Source: Dicyema japonicum (Eukaryota; Dicyemida; Rhombozoa; Dicyemidae). From it: a stretch of 57,075 bases of DNA. Below the pieces are notes generated by a model that ran no database searches, was not told the origin of the DNA, and saw only the letters and a list, made by a program, of their open reading frames with translations. Location of the stretch: contig RDEW01000117.1 of the NCBI GenBank assembly GCA_011109175.1, positions 3,181-60,255 on the forward strand, given 5' to 3'. The position numbers and the translations under genes are program-made. Positions 24,366 to 36,576 of this stretch are shown here, piece by piece; within the stretch, counting starts at the first letter, position 1; the number at the start of each line of letters is the position of its first letter.

Positions 24366-24539
24366 GACTCACATCCAACAAAATAGCATTCCTTGGTTTT
24401 CCTTCATCGATTAATTATGATAACTGTTCTTAACAAAGTACTCTCGTCGTTGTATTACCTGGGATTTCCACTTCCAATCTCAGTATATTTCCTAAGAGCC
24501 TCCATCTCAAATCGGTAATCTCGAGACTCAAAGGATCAG

Positions 24540-25010
24540 TGTAGCAAACATTATACATAGCTCTCTTGCTTATTTTCCATGGCAAATTCAAACCGAGCAT
24601 TATCCTCAGCTGCTTCGATCAAATTAGTCTATCCTCCGTTCCTCAGCCTTGGAAATCGCCCACGTTTATGAATTATATAATAGGATTTGTTTAACAGGGG
24701 CATTTTACAGCCATAGCCGGAATGATGTACTTGATCGTCTTCCGTCAATCCAGTTATTTTTAGCATTGTTCGGTGCAGCTAAGGCAAGGGTCTTTTTAGA
24801 AAAATGTCCTGAAATTGAAATTTATTTCCAAAGATCACAGTTGAAGACAAAAACAAGAAATTATGTGATCCAGCGAATTTTAATAGGGCTCTCGCTTGGC
24901 CCGGTGGTCTTCCTCGATCCAACACAAGCACGCAGAAGGCGAGTAATTTTTTCTGGTATCCTTTTCTTCTTATTATGTCTTCCAAGGATGTAGGTGTAGA
25001 ATTTAAATCG
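24540..25010 (+). mobile_element. LINE RT thumb fragment (unit 1)
   Basis: The frame starting at 24649 reads EIAHVYELYNRICLTGAFYS and continues to GAAKARVFLEKCPEIEIYFQ. It is nearly identical to the unit-2 frame at 32554, but homology stops near 24836. What follows has its best match on the opposite strand (25010-25440). Confidence 0.65.
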
Positions 25011-25440
25011 CCTTTGATCCAGTTTTCTATTCACGGAAAAACGCTCTTTTTAGGGTTCAGGAATTCTCTGGGAATTCGTCCAAGAAATTGAGGGGGCCAT
25101 GATGCACATGCATATGATGTGCATGGCTCGACGTACTGGCTGTATAGTGATTTAAAACGAGATGACTTCCGATCTTACATAAACCAGAGATCCCCTTCAA
25201 GAAATTGATTTTCTTTTCACATTTGTTTAAAACATTTCCCCACGTGGCGCGAGAAAGTCATATGAGTGTTTCGAATGCTACTCCCAGGATCTTTCTGCCA
25301 TTTTAAAATAGCAACTTGCTCCCATCTGCTTCTATAATCCACTGTCCTGTCGGATATTCTCTTATCAGAGGCAAGGAGAGACGTAACTGATTTTTTCGGA
25401 CTGATCGGGCACACTGTTTTTATTAATCAGTAGATTAAGC
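25010..25440 (-). mobile_element. LINE RT thumb fragment, reverse orientation
   Basis: The minus strand reads NLLINKNSV, KKSVTSLLASDKRISDRTV, CEKKINFLKGISGL and SYACASWPPQFLG. These are diverged counterparts of the plus-strand LINE at 32740-33100 (KSSTSLFTSDKR, WEKKLNVLKSL, SYACASWGPYIS). It abuts a forward fragment of the same family, suggesting nested or inverted insertion in unit 1. Confidence 0.6.
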
Positions 25441-25569
25441 AGTCTACAAGTAATTGTAATCTCTCCGATTTTGAATATTTGAATAATTTATAATATTTTG
25501 TTAAATATATTTCAAATATTAATTTAAATAAATTAAATTTAGTCAATAATCTGAATTAATTAAGATAAT

Positions 25570-26130
25570 CTTTTTATGCAATTGCTTCTTATTAAGAAGA
25601 CCCTTTCAATCCTTGGAGTCATCCTGGATCGCCTACTCACATTTACCCATCAAGTGGACCTAGTAACCGCGAGGATCCAAAAGAAACTTGGAATTCTCAA
25701 GGCATTCACTCACTCCCCAATATCTTCCCACCCATCGTTAGAACTTCTATTACAAACAATTTGTTCTACCTATTATCGAGTACGTCTGTGCTGCATGGAT
25801 TGCCCCCTTATCAATATCGGCACAGAGCAAGCTGGTAGTTCTACAAAACCGATGTCTCATAATACTATTGAGATCGTCGAAAAAGTCGTCCACTTTGTTA
25901 CTACGGAGAACACTAAACGTCCTCCCAATCATGGAATTACTTACGGAACGTCACCGGGACTTTCTCAAGATGGCAAATTCCTTTGACCATCCTCTCTGAC
26001 CGCACATCAGATTATATGGACTGCCGTCCGAGATATGAGAAGAAACTTTTCTCGCTGTGGAGATTAATCCAGGACTCCAAAACTAACTGCAGGGAAAGGA
26101 CTGGTATGGACTCTGGGATCATTTAATTAG
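25570..26130 (+). mobile_element. LINE RT C-terminal fragment (unit 1)
   Basis: ILGVILDRLLTFTHQVDLVT leads to KKLGILKAF; then in a shifted frame FVLPIIEYVCAAWIAPLS and MELLTERHRDFLKM. Typical post-RT segment of a jockey/CR1-like LINE. Repeated at 33415-33960; related pieces at 30200-30720 and 37630-38060. Confidence 0.7.
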
Positions 26131-26224
26131 ACGACAACTTTTATCTTCTTTCTCGTGATTTTGGGGTTAATAAAATAAAATAAATAAACTGCTATTGAGT
26201 CGGTTAAGTTAAAACTTTTTCGAT

Positions 26225-27030
26225 TGAGGAAAAATGTCGGAAAGAAAGAGAAGGATCACTTATCAGATGGTAAGAAAATAATTTTGCTACAATGTAGCAA
26301 ACTTACCCAAAAATGAGCAACTTGAAAGTATTGGACATAATCTTCCTTCTACTTACGCTTTCCGAAAAAAAGTCTAGAAAATTTATTCCAGAAGCAGTTT
26401 GACAGAATTAAGCTATTTTTAGATTTTATTTGCATTTATTATAGATTTGAAAATTTTTTTGTTTTGATTGACGAAACTGATTTCCGGGGACAGAAATATG
26501 TCACTTATTGGTAGAATGTCTGATCCCAAGAAAATATTTTTAATATCTTGTCGTCCATTGTCCACTGCGGTTAACTCGTCGATTGTCTGTCAGATAATTG
26601 AGGATATTTTAAGGACGTGGATTTTTAATTTCATCGATAAAGGCCGCAACTGTTTAAAACAAGACACGAAGAAAAAAATTTGCTGGAAATCGGGTATCCA
26701 CCGGAGTTATTCTAACAAGATGAGGGAGTTGGATGGAAGTAGCCCTCTATTATTGCAAAAATTACAGAAGTAACCTATTTCACTATAGAATACGCTGTTG
26801 AAGACATTAAGAAATTGCATTTCGGGGACGATTTATGTGGAATCGGGAAGATCTAGAATCAAGATTATCTGTAAATCAAGAGCTTTCTATCAAAAAATGA
26901 AAAAAACTGAATTTCTCCATATGTATACAGCTATCTTAAAAATGTCCTTCCACTATCTAAAGACCGAAATTTTAAACCGAAAACGTTTTGAATTACATTT
27001 TTCTGTATTTAATAAAGATTTTGATTAGTT
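26225..27030 (+). mobile_element. hAT-like transposase remnant (unit 1)
   Basis: Starts near MSERKRRITYQM (26234). Around 26460-26640, FVLIDETDFRGQKYV and DPKKIFLISCRPL, then NSSIVCQIIEDILRTW, resemble the core of hAT-type transposases (D-x-TDxxGxxxV). Frameshifts break it. Unit 2 keeps only the first part (about 34050-34390), the rest being deleted. The family assignment is tentative. Confidence 0.4.
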
Positions 27031-29143
27031 TTTTTTATACTAAATATTTTTTGTTTTAGATAAATTTATCATAAAGTCAAAAAGGTTAGATTTTGAAAAC
27101 TTAAAGTCAATAAAGTCAATTTTTAGGTCAAATTTCCGATTTATAAAGTCAAAAAATCCCCCTATTGATCACTAACCTTACTGAACCTCATTGGATCGTA
27201 AGAAGGAAAGAGGATCAGCGAGAAAGGATCTGGGTCATAGAGCGCATTTCCTTACAAATCGTGAGGGAGAATATGCTCTCCCTATTAAAGAAGTAACCCA
27301 TTTCAGCAAAGAAAACGCACTGAAAATAATCAAAAATTGTATTTCTCTAACGATTTATTGGATCCAAAAATATCTGAAATTTAGATTTTCCGTGATGTCC
27401 TTTCTATTACAAAAATGGGTCAGAATCAATTCGCTAGCAGCAGAGACGAAGTAACCTCAAATCATCAGATGTTGATTAAGTTTTAGCAAAATTTGGTCCC
27501 CATGAGGCGCATGCATATTAGAAACATGACTCGATGTCCTTACACGTTCAGATAAACTTTATAGTACGTTCAGCTCGATTCTTATATTTATTCCATCAGT
27601 ATTTCAACGTTGGCTTGGTACTATGTGACTCTTGATTAAAGATTTCTGTTTCTTCTGTTCCTCCTCTCTTTTTTTCGGATGGAGTGGCGTCATGTGATCC
27701 GACTGTCTCAGGTAGCGTCCAGTGCCAGAGTAGCACGAAAAATATCATTTTCTCTAACCCAGTCCAATGTAGGTGTTTCCACAACTGGGAATAGACGTCT
27801 TCTACCTTTTCTGCTGGATCTAGGTGACTTGTGTGACTTTGACTGAATCCGGGATTAATAATAATTTTACTAGCAATTGTGCCTTATTTGTTTGAATAAA
27901 TTACATTTGTTGTTTCCATACTTTCTACAATTCAGAGTATTTATAGCACTTTCTTCACTCCAATGAACAGAGTTTATTGCAAACAGTGAATCAGAGTCTA
28001 ATTAAAACAAGGAGTTCACCGACGTTCTTGAATGTCCACTACATTTTAGAGTATAACCAAATTCCGTTCATGACGAGTTAATATTGTAGCCCTTCCGCCA
28101 AGAAGTAGTAATGTTACATTCTTAATTTTCAGTTTAGCCAAGAACCCCAGGTATCGAAAATGATTTTGACTTTGTTCTTTTCTATTTCTATTCGAACCCG
28201 GAACCACTTGGATTTGGTCCAGAACTTATTACAATATGCAATCCGGTATCTGTTACTCTATGGCCGGATTTGATAACCCGAGAGTTAGACCATTCAATTT
28301 CAAGCCAGTAGATTGACATCCTAGACAATCGGTATTTTTGTTGACCGCCTCACCCAACTAACCGGCCATCATGAAATAATCAAAATATTTATGACAAATT
28401 ACATTTCCTACAACTGAGCCATAATACTTGTACTTCCGCATGTGCAGCAAATAAGACAATTTTAGATGTAAGCCTCATTTTGTATTTTCTGCATTCTAGA
28501 CATTTTTATCGATTGTTAGCCAAACAAGTCACCTCCTACCAAAAAAATTAAAACTCAAATTTAGTGGGACTTTATATAAATCAATAACCATTAGCTAATC
28601 ATATTGACACAATCGTCACAAAGTATCTAATCTCTATCGTCATGTCAAGATGGAATTAAACAAAACTGTTGACTATCTTCTCTGCCAATATTTGAAGGGA
28701 TATCCCATAGTTGATATAATAATCAACAGTACTTTTCTCACAATTTGGAGAGATGACGATTTAAAACATATATACCAGGATGGCAAAAGGGCCTGATAGC
28801 TACAGGTTCTAATATCTCTGCTGTATATTCCTGCTGATGGTTCTACGTATCTAAGATGCTTAACGAAGAAGTCATCAGACTTCACTGAGGAATGAGATCG
28901 TCTATAAAGACTCAACAGAAAAAAAGAAAAAAAGGTTTAGAGCATTTTTTGTTTTCCCTAGTGCGATAATAGTTATAACTGCTCTTCGATTAAATAAAGT
29001 GTGTCCTTCCTGGGAGGAGCTATAGGTAATATGGCTATAAAGTGAGGTTTTGTTTAAATGCTTACACAATATTAATCAAATACAACCAAATTAAAACAAA
29101 TATAATAAATAAAATCAAAGCTTTATTCATAAATCCTACAAAA
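27031..29143. other. Non-coding part of unit 1
   Basis: Short AAAGTCAA-type tandem motifs at 27065-27160. A second fragment of the preceding remnant (27191-27454, EVTHFSKENALKIIKNC, similar to a frame at 26770-26830). A tRNA-like B box on the minus strand near 28190 (GGGTTCGAATAG). Another tRNA-like repeat at 28793-28912 (+). No host gene seen. Confidence 0.45.
28165..28330 (-). repeat. tRNA-like repeat with B box (unit 1)
   Basis: The minus strand reads TAATAAGTTCTGGACCAAAT then GGTTCCGGGTTCGAATAG. This parallels the plus strand at 191-240 (TAATAAGTCCTGGACCAATT then GGTTCCGGGCTCGAGTC). It is duplicated in unit 2 at about 35605-35790. Confidence 0.45.
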
Positions 29144-30086
29144 TCATCGTCTACTTCTTTTACTGGCCGAATCCGAACCCCCGTAAGACCGTTTACTTGT
29201 GTCAGCAAATTCGGCCTTAAGTTTGATGATGTCAATCTCATCCAATAAACAGGGACCCATCGGTCGATAACCAAAGACCATTGGAGAAGCCAAACTTACG
29301 GTTGGGTTAACACCACATTTCTGAGGAAAACAAACACCATTTTTTAACAAATAATCACTGCCTTTCTTAACATTCTCCTTCACTATTTGTGGGGGCTTAT
29401 ATGCCTCCACACTCTTCCGTAGAAACGTGTTAGGGATACAAGTGGTCTTAACCACTTTCACTCCACATAGCTTACACTTTCCTTCCCCCTCACACATTGA
29501 ATTTACACCTAACAGATTACACACATAACATACAGGTACCACACACTGACTCGGAACAGCAGGAAAGAATGAAGGCATTCACACTCAATCCCTGGCACAC
29601 GGACAGAACAAATCCTCTTCAAACTTTTTATGGTTTGAATTCTCGTTCTCCTTGGTTAATAAATCCATAGAATATACAATTTTCACGTGTTTCTTAGGTG
29701 GGTCATCTTTTTTAGTTTCTACAGAGAGAGGAACCTTGCTTTTAGCTTGAATGGAGTAATGACGAGTGAATGTGGAGGGTCTACTGATATTATATGCGGG
29801 AAACCTGTCGTTGTTCACATAAATGGGGATTCGGGAGATTAAAAGTCTTGTATTCTTTGGAATCAAGAAGTTCTTATCATCGTATACTAGAAATGGTCAA
29901 ATATTAGGTATTACTTAGTCCTGAGTCCTCGTTCGTCACAAGAATGTCAAATCCCCCAGAACGCGATTGAGTCGTATTTTTTTCTATTACAGAGTTTTTG
30001 AAGTCTTTAAGAGGTATGCAATCCCCAACAAATCGTATTGTCTGGTATTCAGTAACACTTTTTAGTCTGTAATGAACAGCTGACAT
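29144..30086 (-). pseudogene. RBBP6/Mpe1-like gene, copy 1, frameshifted in the RING
   Basis: Same three-exon structure as copy 2. Exon 1 is 29915-30086, intron 1 29887-29914 (28 nt), exon 2 29534-29886, intron 2 29509-29533 (25 nt) and exon 3 29144-29508. Exon 2 is 353 nt, one shorter than in copy 2: a base is missing near 29600-29606 within the first zinc-binding pair, so CPVCQG becomes CPCARD and a stop. Everything else is almost identical to copy 2. Unless this is a sequencing error, the RING and C-terminal tail cannot be made, leaving only the DWNN domain. Confidence 0.8.
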
Positions 30087-30189
30087 TCAATATGACCAAC
30101 AAGAAACACAAAAAGTGACGGGTAATTGATTTATTTTAAATTAATAATTTTATTATATTTAGTAAATTTATTCAATTATAAATTTAATG

Positions 30190-31425
30190 ATTAAAAATGC
30201 ATTGGGGTACTTATTTCGAATGTGACTACCACTTTCCTGCTACAAAATCAACATTTTGGAATTCTCAAGACATTTACATACTCCCCAATATCTTCCCCAT
30301 CGTTAGACAATTTGTTCTACCTATTATCGAGTACGCCTGTACTGCATGGATTGCCCCCTTATCAACATCGGCACAGAACAAGCTGGTAGTTCTATAACAC
30401 CGATGTCTCATAATACTATTGAGATCGTCGAAAAAGTCGTTCACTTCGTTACTACGGAGAACACTACACGTCTCCCAATCATGGAATTACTTACGGAACG
30501 TCAGCGGAACTTCCTCAAGATGGTAAAGTCCCCTGACCATCCCCTCGGGCCGGACATCAAACTTTATATGGACGCCTGCCCGAGATATGAGAAGAAACTT
30601 TCCCCGTTGTGGAGATTAATCCAGGACTCCAAATCTATCCGCATGAAAAGGACTGGTTTTTACACTGGGATCACTTTATTAGACGCTAACTTTTATCAAG
30701 ATAAACTGGCCTATGAAGATCTCTAATGCAAACCTTTATAGTACATGCAAATTCGGTATGCTGTCAGTTGATATTTTCAAATCAAGATGGAGCCTCTTTG
30801 GCCACGTGTTACGTTTAAATGGCCAGGTCCTCGCAAATGTCGCAATGACAACTACTTCGCACACAGGAGCCGTATTCCGCGGAAAGTCAAAAACGACACT
30901 TCCGACTATTTTGAATGAAGACCCATCGGCCGTTGGTATGAGACTAACTTCGGCGGACGATCTTGACTACCTAAGAGAACAAGCGCGCAACAGAGGATCA
31001 TGGTCGAGGTTGACGGAGAGGATGATTAGAATACGGCACAAGGGAAACTTACCTAATTTTATGTTTTCTCGGGATACACTCTACAAGCAGTACATTTAGC
31101 CTAAAATTTGTTATTTATGTGCTCTTGGGGGACAAACATCGCCGCTACGAATTTAACTTAGATCCATAAAATTCAGTCAAAGACAGCGAAAGTACAGAAG
31201 TTTTCTTGCAAGGAAATCCTGCACAGATCTTTAAGAATATGGATAATGCAACTGGGCCATTTTTCTGGCGAAAGATTCATATGCACGAACCCCGTCCTTA
31301 TCGCAGATGTGCCGGAACACAGTCTTAGCACCAGGAAAAGATGCGAAGACTGCTAAGGGAAGCCGGGATCACCTGAATTTTCTTATTCTGGCTATGACGG
31401 TGGTTTTTTGTTAATAAATTGAATT
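30190..31425 (+). mobile_element. LINE RT C-terminal half and tail (unit 1)
   Basis: FVLPIIEYACTAWIAPLST (about 30310), LLTERQRNFLKMVKSPDHPL and DACPRYEKKLSPLWRLIQD, then KSRWSLFGHVLRLNGQVLAN (30780) and ADDLDYLREQARNRGSWSRL (about 30957). The 3-prime region ends with AAGCCGGGATCACCTGAATT and a TGACGGTGGTTTTTTG block (31360-31425). That tail is shared with 38740-38850 and, diverged, with 44330-44410. Frameshifted throughout. Confidence 0.75.
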
Positions 31426-31525
31426 TAAATAAAAAATACGATATATTGATTTGTTGCAGGATAGTGGTTGTTTTAAAATTGGATTTATATTTCGGCTACG
31501 TCTACAATCATGGAGAGAAAACGAC

Positions 31526-31774
31526 AGTCTTAGACCGAAGACTCCATTCGTCTCGATAACAGTTGCTAAACATGGAATCTTCTGGAGTGGATTCGTATTT
31601 TTATCTTAAAATTCCCGAAAGTCCGAGCAGCCTCCCTAGCTTTCAATGCGAAACCAGCAAGTATCGACTAAGAATAGGCATCGGATCAAGAGAGGGCTTC
31701 ACAACCCCGTTGATGGCTGCATGCCTCGGTAACCGGCCTCTGCTGAGACGGCAAGAGAGTGGGATAAGTTTCAA
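31526..31774 (-). mobile_element. LINE fragment (GAWL/ETSG family) at the unit junction
   Basis: Matches 39220-39450 closely (block CTTCACAACCCCGTTGATGG). On the minus strand it encodes the conserved SRGRLPRHAAINGVVK region seen in the longer copy at 39322-39812. It sits exactly between the two tandem units, so it belongs to the repeating unit. Confidence 0.65.
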
Positions 31775-31777
31775 CAA

Positions 31778-32125
31778 CTTCTCGAAAACCGTTTCGGCTT
31801 TCTGGTAAGGATTCCAAAAGAGAAGGTTTGTTTTCAAATTTACAATATAGTTCTTGTAGGTAAGAATCTCCTCTTCTTCAGAAGACCTCGCCATTTTTAG
31901 GAAGTTGTGCTGTCTGTCCCGAGATGTTCCATCACTTTTGTGACATTCAGTCATTGAGCGTATTCCTCAATGATAAGGTGACTGTGCTTCTGTTACGTTT
32001 AAGTAGGATTCGCAGGCACGTGTTCTGTATGACTTGTAGTTTGTGTGGACTTTGAAAAGATGTAATCCTAGCCGCACGTGCATGTTCGATTGTTGGTAGG
32101 ACATATTTTTTGTATAATAATTCAA
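31778..32125 (-). mobile_element. LINE RT C-terminal fragment (unit 2)
   Basis: Counterpart of 23872-24235; the minus strand reads SRDRQHNFLKMARSSEEEEI. Small indels separate the two copies. Confidence 0.6.
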
Positions 32126-32137
32126 GTGCGTTCTATT

Positions 32138-32270
32138 CCCGGGCAAAAGGACTGATGTCCCCTAATTCGAATCTCGCTGCTGTACATTCTGGCTGAAGGT
32201 TCCACGCATCTTGATGAGTGACATCGTCATCAGTGAACATCTCACTGCAGAACCGGATCGTCTACAAAAA
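32138..32270 (+). repeat. tRNA-like repeat (unit 2)
   Basis: Counterpart of 24236-24365, with the same AATTCGAATCTCGCTGCTGT core and CAGAACCGGATCGTC end. Confidence 0.6.
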
Positions 32271-32439
32271 GACTCACACCCAACAAAAGAGCATTCCTTG
32301 GTTTTTCCTCATCGATTAGTTATGATAACTGTTCTCAACGAAGTACTCTCATCGTTGTATTACCTGGGATATCCACTTCCAATCTCAGTATATTTCCTAA
32401 GAACTTCCATCTCAAATCGGTGATCTCGAGACTCAAAGA

Positions 32440-33370
32440 ATCAGTGTAGCAAACATTATACATAGCTCTCTTGCTTATTTTCCATGGCAAATTCAAACCG
32501 AGCATTATCCTCAGCAGCTTCGACCAAATTAGTCTATCCTCTGTTCCTCAGCCTTGGAAATCGCCCACGTTTATGAATTATATAATAGGATTTGTTTAAC
32601 AGGGGCATTTTACAGCCATAGCCGGAATGATGTACTTGATCGTCTTCTGTCAATCCAGTTATTTTTAACATTGTTCGGAGCAGCTAAGGCGAGAGTAGTT
32701 TTCGAACAACGTCCTGAAATTAAAATTTATTTCCAACTGGATAATGGAAAACCGGCTCGTGGGAATGCAGAGAAGTCGTCTACGTCACTATTTACCTCGG
32801 ACAAAAGATTGGGAAGGAAGACAGTCACCTTGAAGTTAAACAAGGTCGGCATCCCTTTCCACAGATGTCAAAGGATATTAGGTGTGACAATTTATATGCA
32901 TCTCTGTTCAACACCTCACGTAGAAAACATTCTATTGAAATGGGAGAAGAAACTGAACGTATTGAAAAGTTTATCGGAAACATGGAAGAGTGGTACTCAC
33001 CCAGTCTTGATGAACGTATACAAACAATACATCGAGCCATGTTTCTCATATGCATGCGCCTCGTGGGGTCCGTACATATCTTGGACAAATATGAGGAAAA
33101 TTGAGGAAATGCAAAAGAGGGCTTACAGAGTAACGGAGCGTTGGATTTGTGAAGATCGTCGACCCGGACCTACGCCTAGGGAGGCTCTTATAAGACTAGA
33201 CTCCAGATCACGGGAAGTTGGCCCCGAAATTCAGGCTGCCGTCCTGTACGTTCATGCGCGGACACGAAGGAAGAACGACGGGCAAAGATGAGGTCTCTGT
33301 TAGAATGCATTGGGATCACGTGATAATTAGTTTTGTTTTACAGTGGTCTTAGGTTAAATAAATAAAAAAA
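32440..33370 (+). mobile_element. LINE ORF2 C-terminal region with long intact frame
   Basis: The frame 32554-33291 (245 codons) covers the RT thumb and C-terminal region: RRILGVTIY-type block (RCQRILGVTIYMHL), WEKKLNVLKSLSETWKSGTH, KQYIEPCFSYACASWGPYIS and MQKRAYRVTERWIC. This is the standard jockey/CR1-like architecture after the RT core. The 3-prime end has GGGATCACGTGATAA and A-rich AATAAA repeats. It is the longest open LINE frame in the window, yet lacks endonuclease and RT catalytic parts. Confidence 0.75.
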
Positions 33371-33414
33371 ATAAAAAAATTAAGATATAATAAGATAATT
33401 TTTTATGCTATTGC

Positions 33415-33990
33415 TTCCCATTAAGAAGACCCTTTCTATCCTTGGAGTCATCCTGGATCCCCTATTCACATTCACTCATCAAGTGGACCTAGTAACTGCA
33501 AAGATCCAAAAGAAAATTGGAATCACGAGGCTTTCACTCACTCCCCAATATCTTCCCGCCCATCTTTAGAACTTCTATACAAACAATTTGTTCTACCTAT
33601 TATCGAGTATGCCTTTACTGCATGGATTGCCCCCTTATCAATATCGGCACAGAGCAAGCTGGTAGTTCTACAAAACCGATGTCTCATAATACTATTGAGA
33701 TCGTCGAAAAAGTCGTCCACTTCGTTACTACGGAAAACACTAAACGTCCTTCCAATCATGGAATATCTTACAGAACGCCATCGAGACTTCCTTAAGATGG
33801 CAAAGTCTTCTGACCATTTTTTCGGACCGCACATCAGATTATATGGACGCCCGCCCGAGATATGAGAAGAAACCTTCCTCGCTGTGGAGATTAATCCAGG
33901 ACTCCAAAACTAACCGCAGGGAAAGGACTAGTATGGACACCGGGATCACTTAATTAGACGTTAACTTTTATCCTTTTTCTCGTGATTTCG
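33415..33990 (+). mobile_element. LINE RT C-terminal fragment (unit 2)
   Basis: Counterpart of 25570-26130, starting at the ATTAAGAAGACCCTTTC block and including LGVILDPLFTFTHQVDLVT and FVLPIIEYAFTAWIAPLS. Frameshifted. Confidence 0.65.
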
Positions 33991-34049
33991 GGTTTATAAA
34001 ATAAAATGCTATTGAGTCGGTTACGTTAAAGCTCTTTCGATTGAGGAAA

Positions 34050-34620
34050 AATGTCGGAAAGAAAGAGAAGGATCACTTATCAGATGGTAAGAATATAATT
34101 CTTGCCACAATGTGGCAAAGTTACCGAAAGAATGAGCAACTTGAGAGTATTAAACATAATCTTTTTTCTACTTGAGCTTTCCGAAAAAAAGTGTAGAAAA
34201 TTTATTCCAGAAGCAGCTTGACAGAATTAAGCTATTTTTTAGGTTTTATTTTCATTTATTATACATCTGAAAAAATTTTTGTTTTGATTGACGAAACTGA
34301 CATCCGGGGACAGAAATATGTCACTTATTGGTAGAATTTCTGATCTCAAGAAAATATTTTTAATATCTTGTCGTCCATTGTCTATTTTGATTAGTTTTTT
34401 TATACTAACTATTTTTTGTTTTAGATAAATTTATCATAAAGTCAAAAAAAGGTTAGAATTTTGAAAATTTAAAACCAATAAAGTCAATTTTTATAAAGTC
34501 AAAAGTGAATTTAAAGTCAATAAGTCAATTTTTATAAAGTCAAAAGTGAAGTTAAAGTCAATAAAGTCAATTTTTAGGTCAAATTTCCGATTTATAAAGT
34601 CAAAAAATCCCCATATTGAT
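34050..34620 (+). repeat. Truncated hAT-like remnant and expanded AAAGTCAA array (unit 2)
   Basis: The first part equals 26234-26560 of unit 1. It then jumps at GTCCATTGTCTA to the region equal to 27020, a deletion of about 440 bp relative to unit 1. From 34440 the AATAAAGTCAATTTTTATAA-type unit is present in extra copies compared with 27065-27160. Confidence 0.6.
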
Positions 34621-36576
34621 CACTAACCTTACTAAACCTCATTGGATCGTAAAAAGGAAAGAGGATCAGCAAGAAAGAATCTGGGTCATAGAGCACATTT
34701 CCTTACGAATTGTGAGGGAGAATATGCTCTCCCTATCAAAGAAGTAACCCATTTCAGCAAAGAAAACGCACTGAAAATAATCAAAAATTGTATTTCTCTA
34801 ACGATTTATTGGAATCCAAAAATATCTTAAATTTAGATTTTCCGTAATGTCCTTTCTATTACAAAAATGGGTCAGAAAGCAATTCGCTAGCAGCAGAGAC
34901 GAAGTAACCTCAAATCATCAAGATGTTGATTAAGTTTTAGTAAAATTTGGTCCCCATGAGGCGCATGCATATTAGAAGCATGACTCGATGTCCTTACACT
35001 TCCAGATAAACTTTATAGTAAGTTCAGCTCAATTCTTATATTTATTCCATCAGTATTTTAACGTTGGCCTGCTACTATGTGACTCTTGATTAAAGATTTC
35101 TGTTTCTTCTGTTCCTCCTCTCCTTTTTCGGATGGAGTGGCGTCATGTGATCCGACTGTCTCAGGCACCGCCCAGTGCCAGAGTAGCACTAAAAAGATCA
35201 TTTTCTCTCCCCCAGTCCAATGTAGGTGTTTCCACAACTGGGAATAGACGTCTTCTACCTTTTCTGCTGGATCTAGGTGACTTGTGTGACTTTGACTGAA
35301 TCCGGGTTAATAATAATTTCATTAGCAATTGGAGCCTTATTTGTTTGAATAAATTACATCTGTTGTTTCCATACTTTCTACAATTCAGAGTATTTATAGC
35401 ACTTTCTTCACTCCAATGAACAGAGTTTATTGCAAACAGTGAATCAGAGTCTAATAAAACAAGGAGTTCACCGACGTTCTTGAATATCCACTACATTTTA
35501 GAGTATAACCAAATTCCGTTCATGACGAATTAATATTGTAGCCCTTCCGCCAAGAAGTAGTAATGTTACATTCTTAAACCTCAGTTTAGCCAAGAACCCC
35601 AGGTATTGAAAATGATTTTGACTTTGTTCTTTTCTATTTCTATTCGAACCCGGAACCACTTGGATTTGGTCCAGAACTTATTACAATATGCAATCCGGTA
35701 TCTGTTAGTCTATGGTTGGATTTGATAATCCGAGTGTTAGACCATTCAATTTCAAGCCAGTGGATTGGCATCCTAGACAATCGGTATTTTTGTTGCCTCA
35801 CCCAACTAACCGGCCATCATGAAATAATCAAAATATTTATGACAAATTACATTTCCTACAACTGAGCCATAATACTTGTACTTCCGCATGTGCAGCAAAT
35901 AAGACAATTTTAGATGTAAGCCTCATTTTGTATTTTCTGCATTCTAGACATTTTTATCGATTGTTAGCCAAACAAGTCACTTCCTACCAAAAAAATTAAA
36001 ACTCAAATTTAGTGGGGCTTTATATAAATCAATAACCATTAGCTAATCATATTGAAACAATCGTCACAAAGTATCTAATCTCTATCGTCATGTCAAGATT
36101 GAATTAAACAAAACTGTTGACTATCTTCTCTGACAATATTTGAAGGGATATCACCTAGTTAATATAATAATCAACAGTATCTTTTCTCACAATTTGGAGA
36201 GATGACGATTTAAAACATACATACCAGGATGGCAAAAGGGCCTGATAGCTACTGGTTCTAATATCTCTGCTGTATATTCCTGCTGATGGTTCTACGTATC
36301 TAAGATGACTTAACTGAGAAATCAGATCGTCTATAAAGGACTCAACAGAACAAAAGAAAAAAAGGTTTAAAGCATTTTTTGTTTTGCCCTAGTGCGATTA
36401 GTTATCATAACTGTTCTTCGATTAAATAAAGTGTGTCCTTCCTGGGAGGAGCTATAGGTAATATGGCTAGAAAAGTGAAATTTTGTTTAAATGCTTACAC
36501 AATATTAATCAAATACAACCAAATTAGAACAAATATAATAAATAAAATCAAAGTTTTATTCATAAATCCTACAAAA
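34621..36576. other. Non-coding part of unit 2
   Basis: Counterpart of 27170-29143, including the tRNA-like repeats at about 35605-35790 (-) and 36238-36340 (+). The frame at 34642-34830 is a truncated version of 27191-27454. No host gene seen. Confidence 0.45.

Larger units (their letters stand above)
23872..31525. repeat. Tandem segmental duplication, unit 1
   Basis: From the junction CTTCTCGAAAACCGTTTCGG to ATTTCGGCTACGTCTACAAT this about 7.65-kb block is repeated at 31775-38950 in the same orientation and order. It contains LINE fragments, a hAT-like remnant, the tRNA-like repeat and an RBBP6-like gene. Identity is high over most of its length, though the copies differ by discrete indels: unit 1 keeps about 440 bp at 26580-27020 that unit 2 lacks, and the LINE segment at 24840-25570 differs from unit 2. 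Confidence 0.9.

Noticed and set aside
27596-27784. 62-codon minus-strand frame conserved in unit 2
   Set aside because: Conservation is explained by the tandem duplication. No domain, and the unit-2 copy has indels.
29585-29866. Separate small protein gene from exon 2 of RBBP6 copy 1
   Set aside because: It is the frameshifted middle exon; copy 2 shows the correct three-exon structure.
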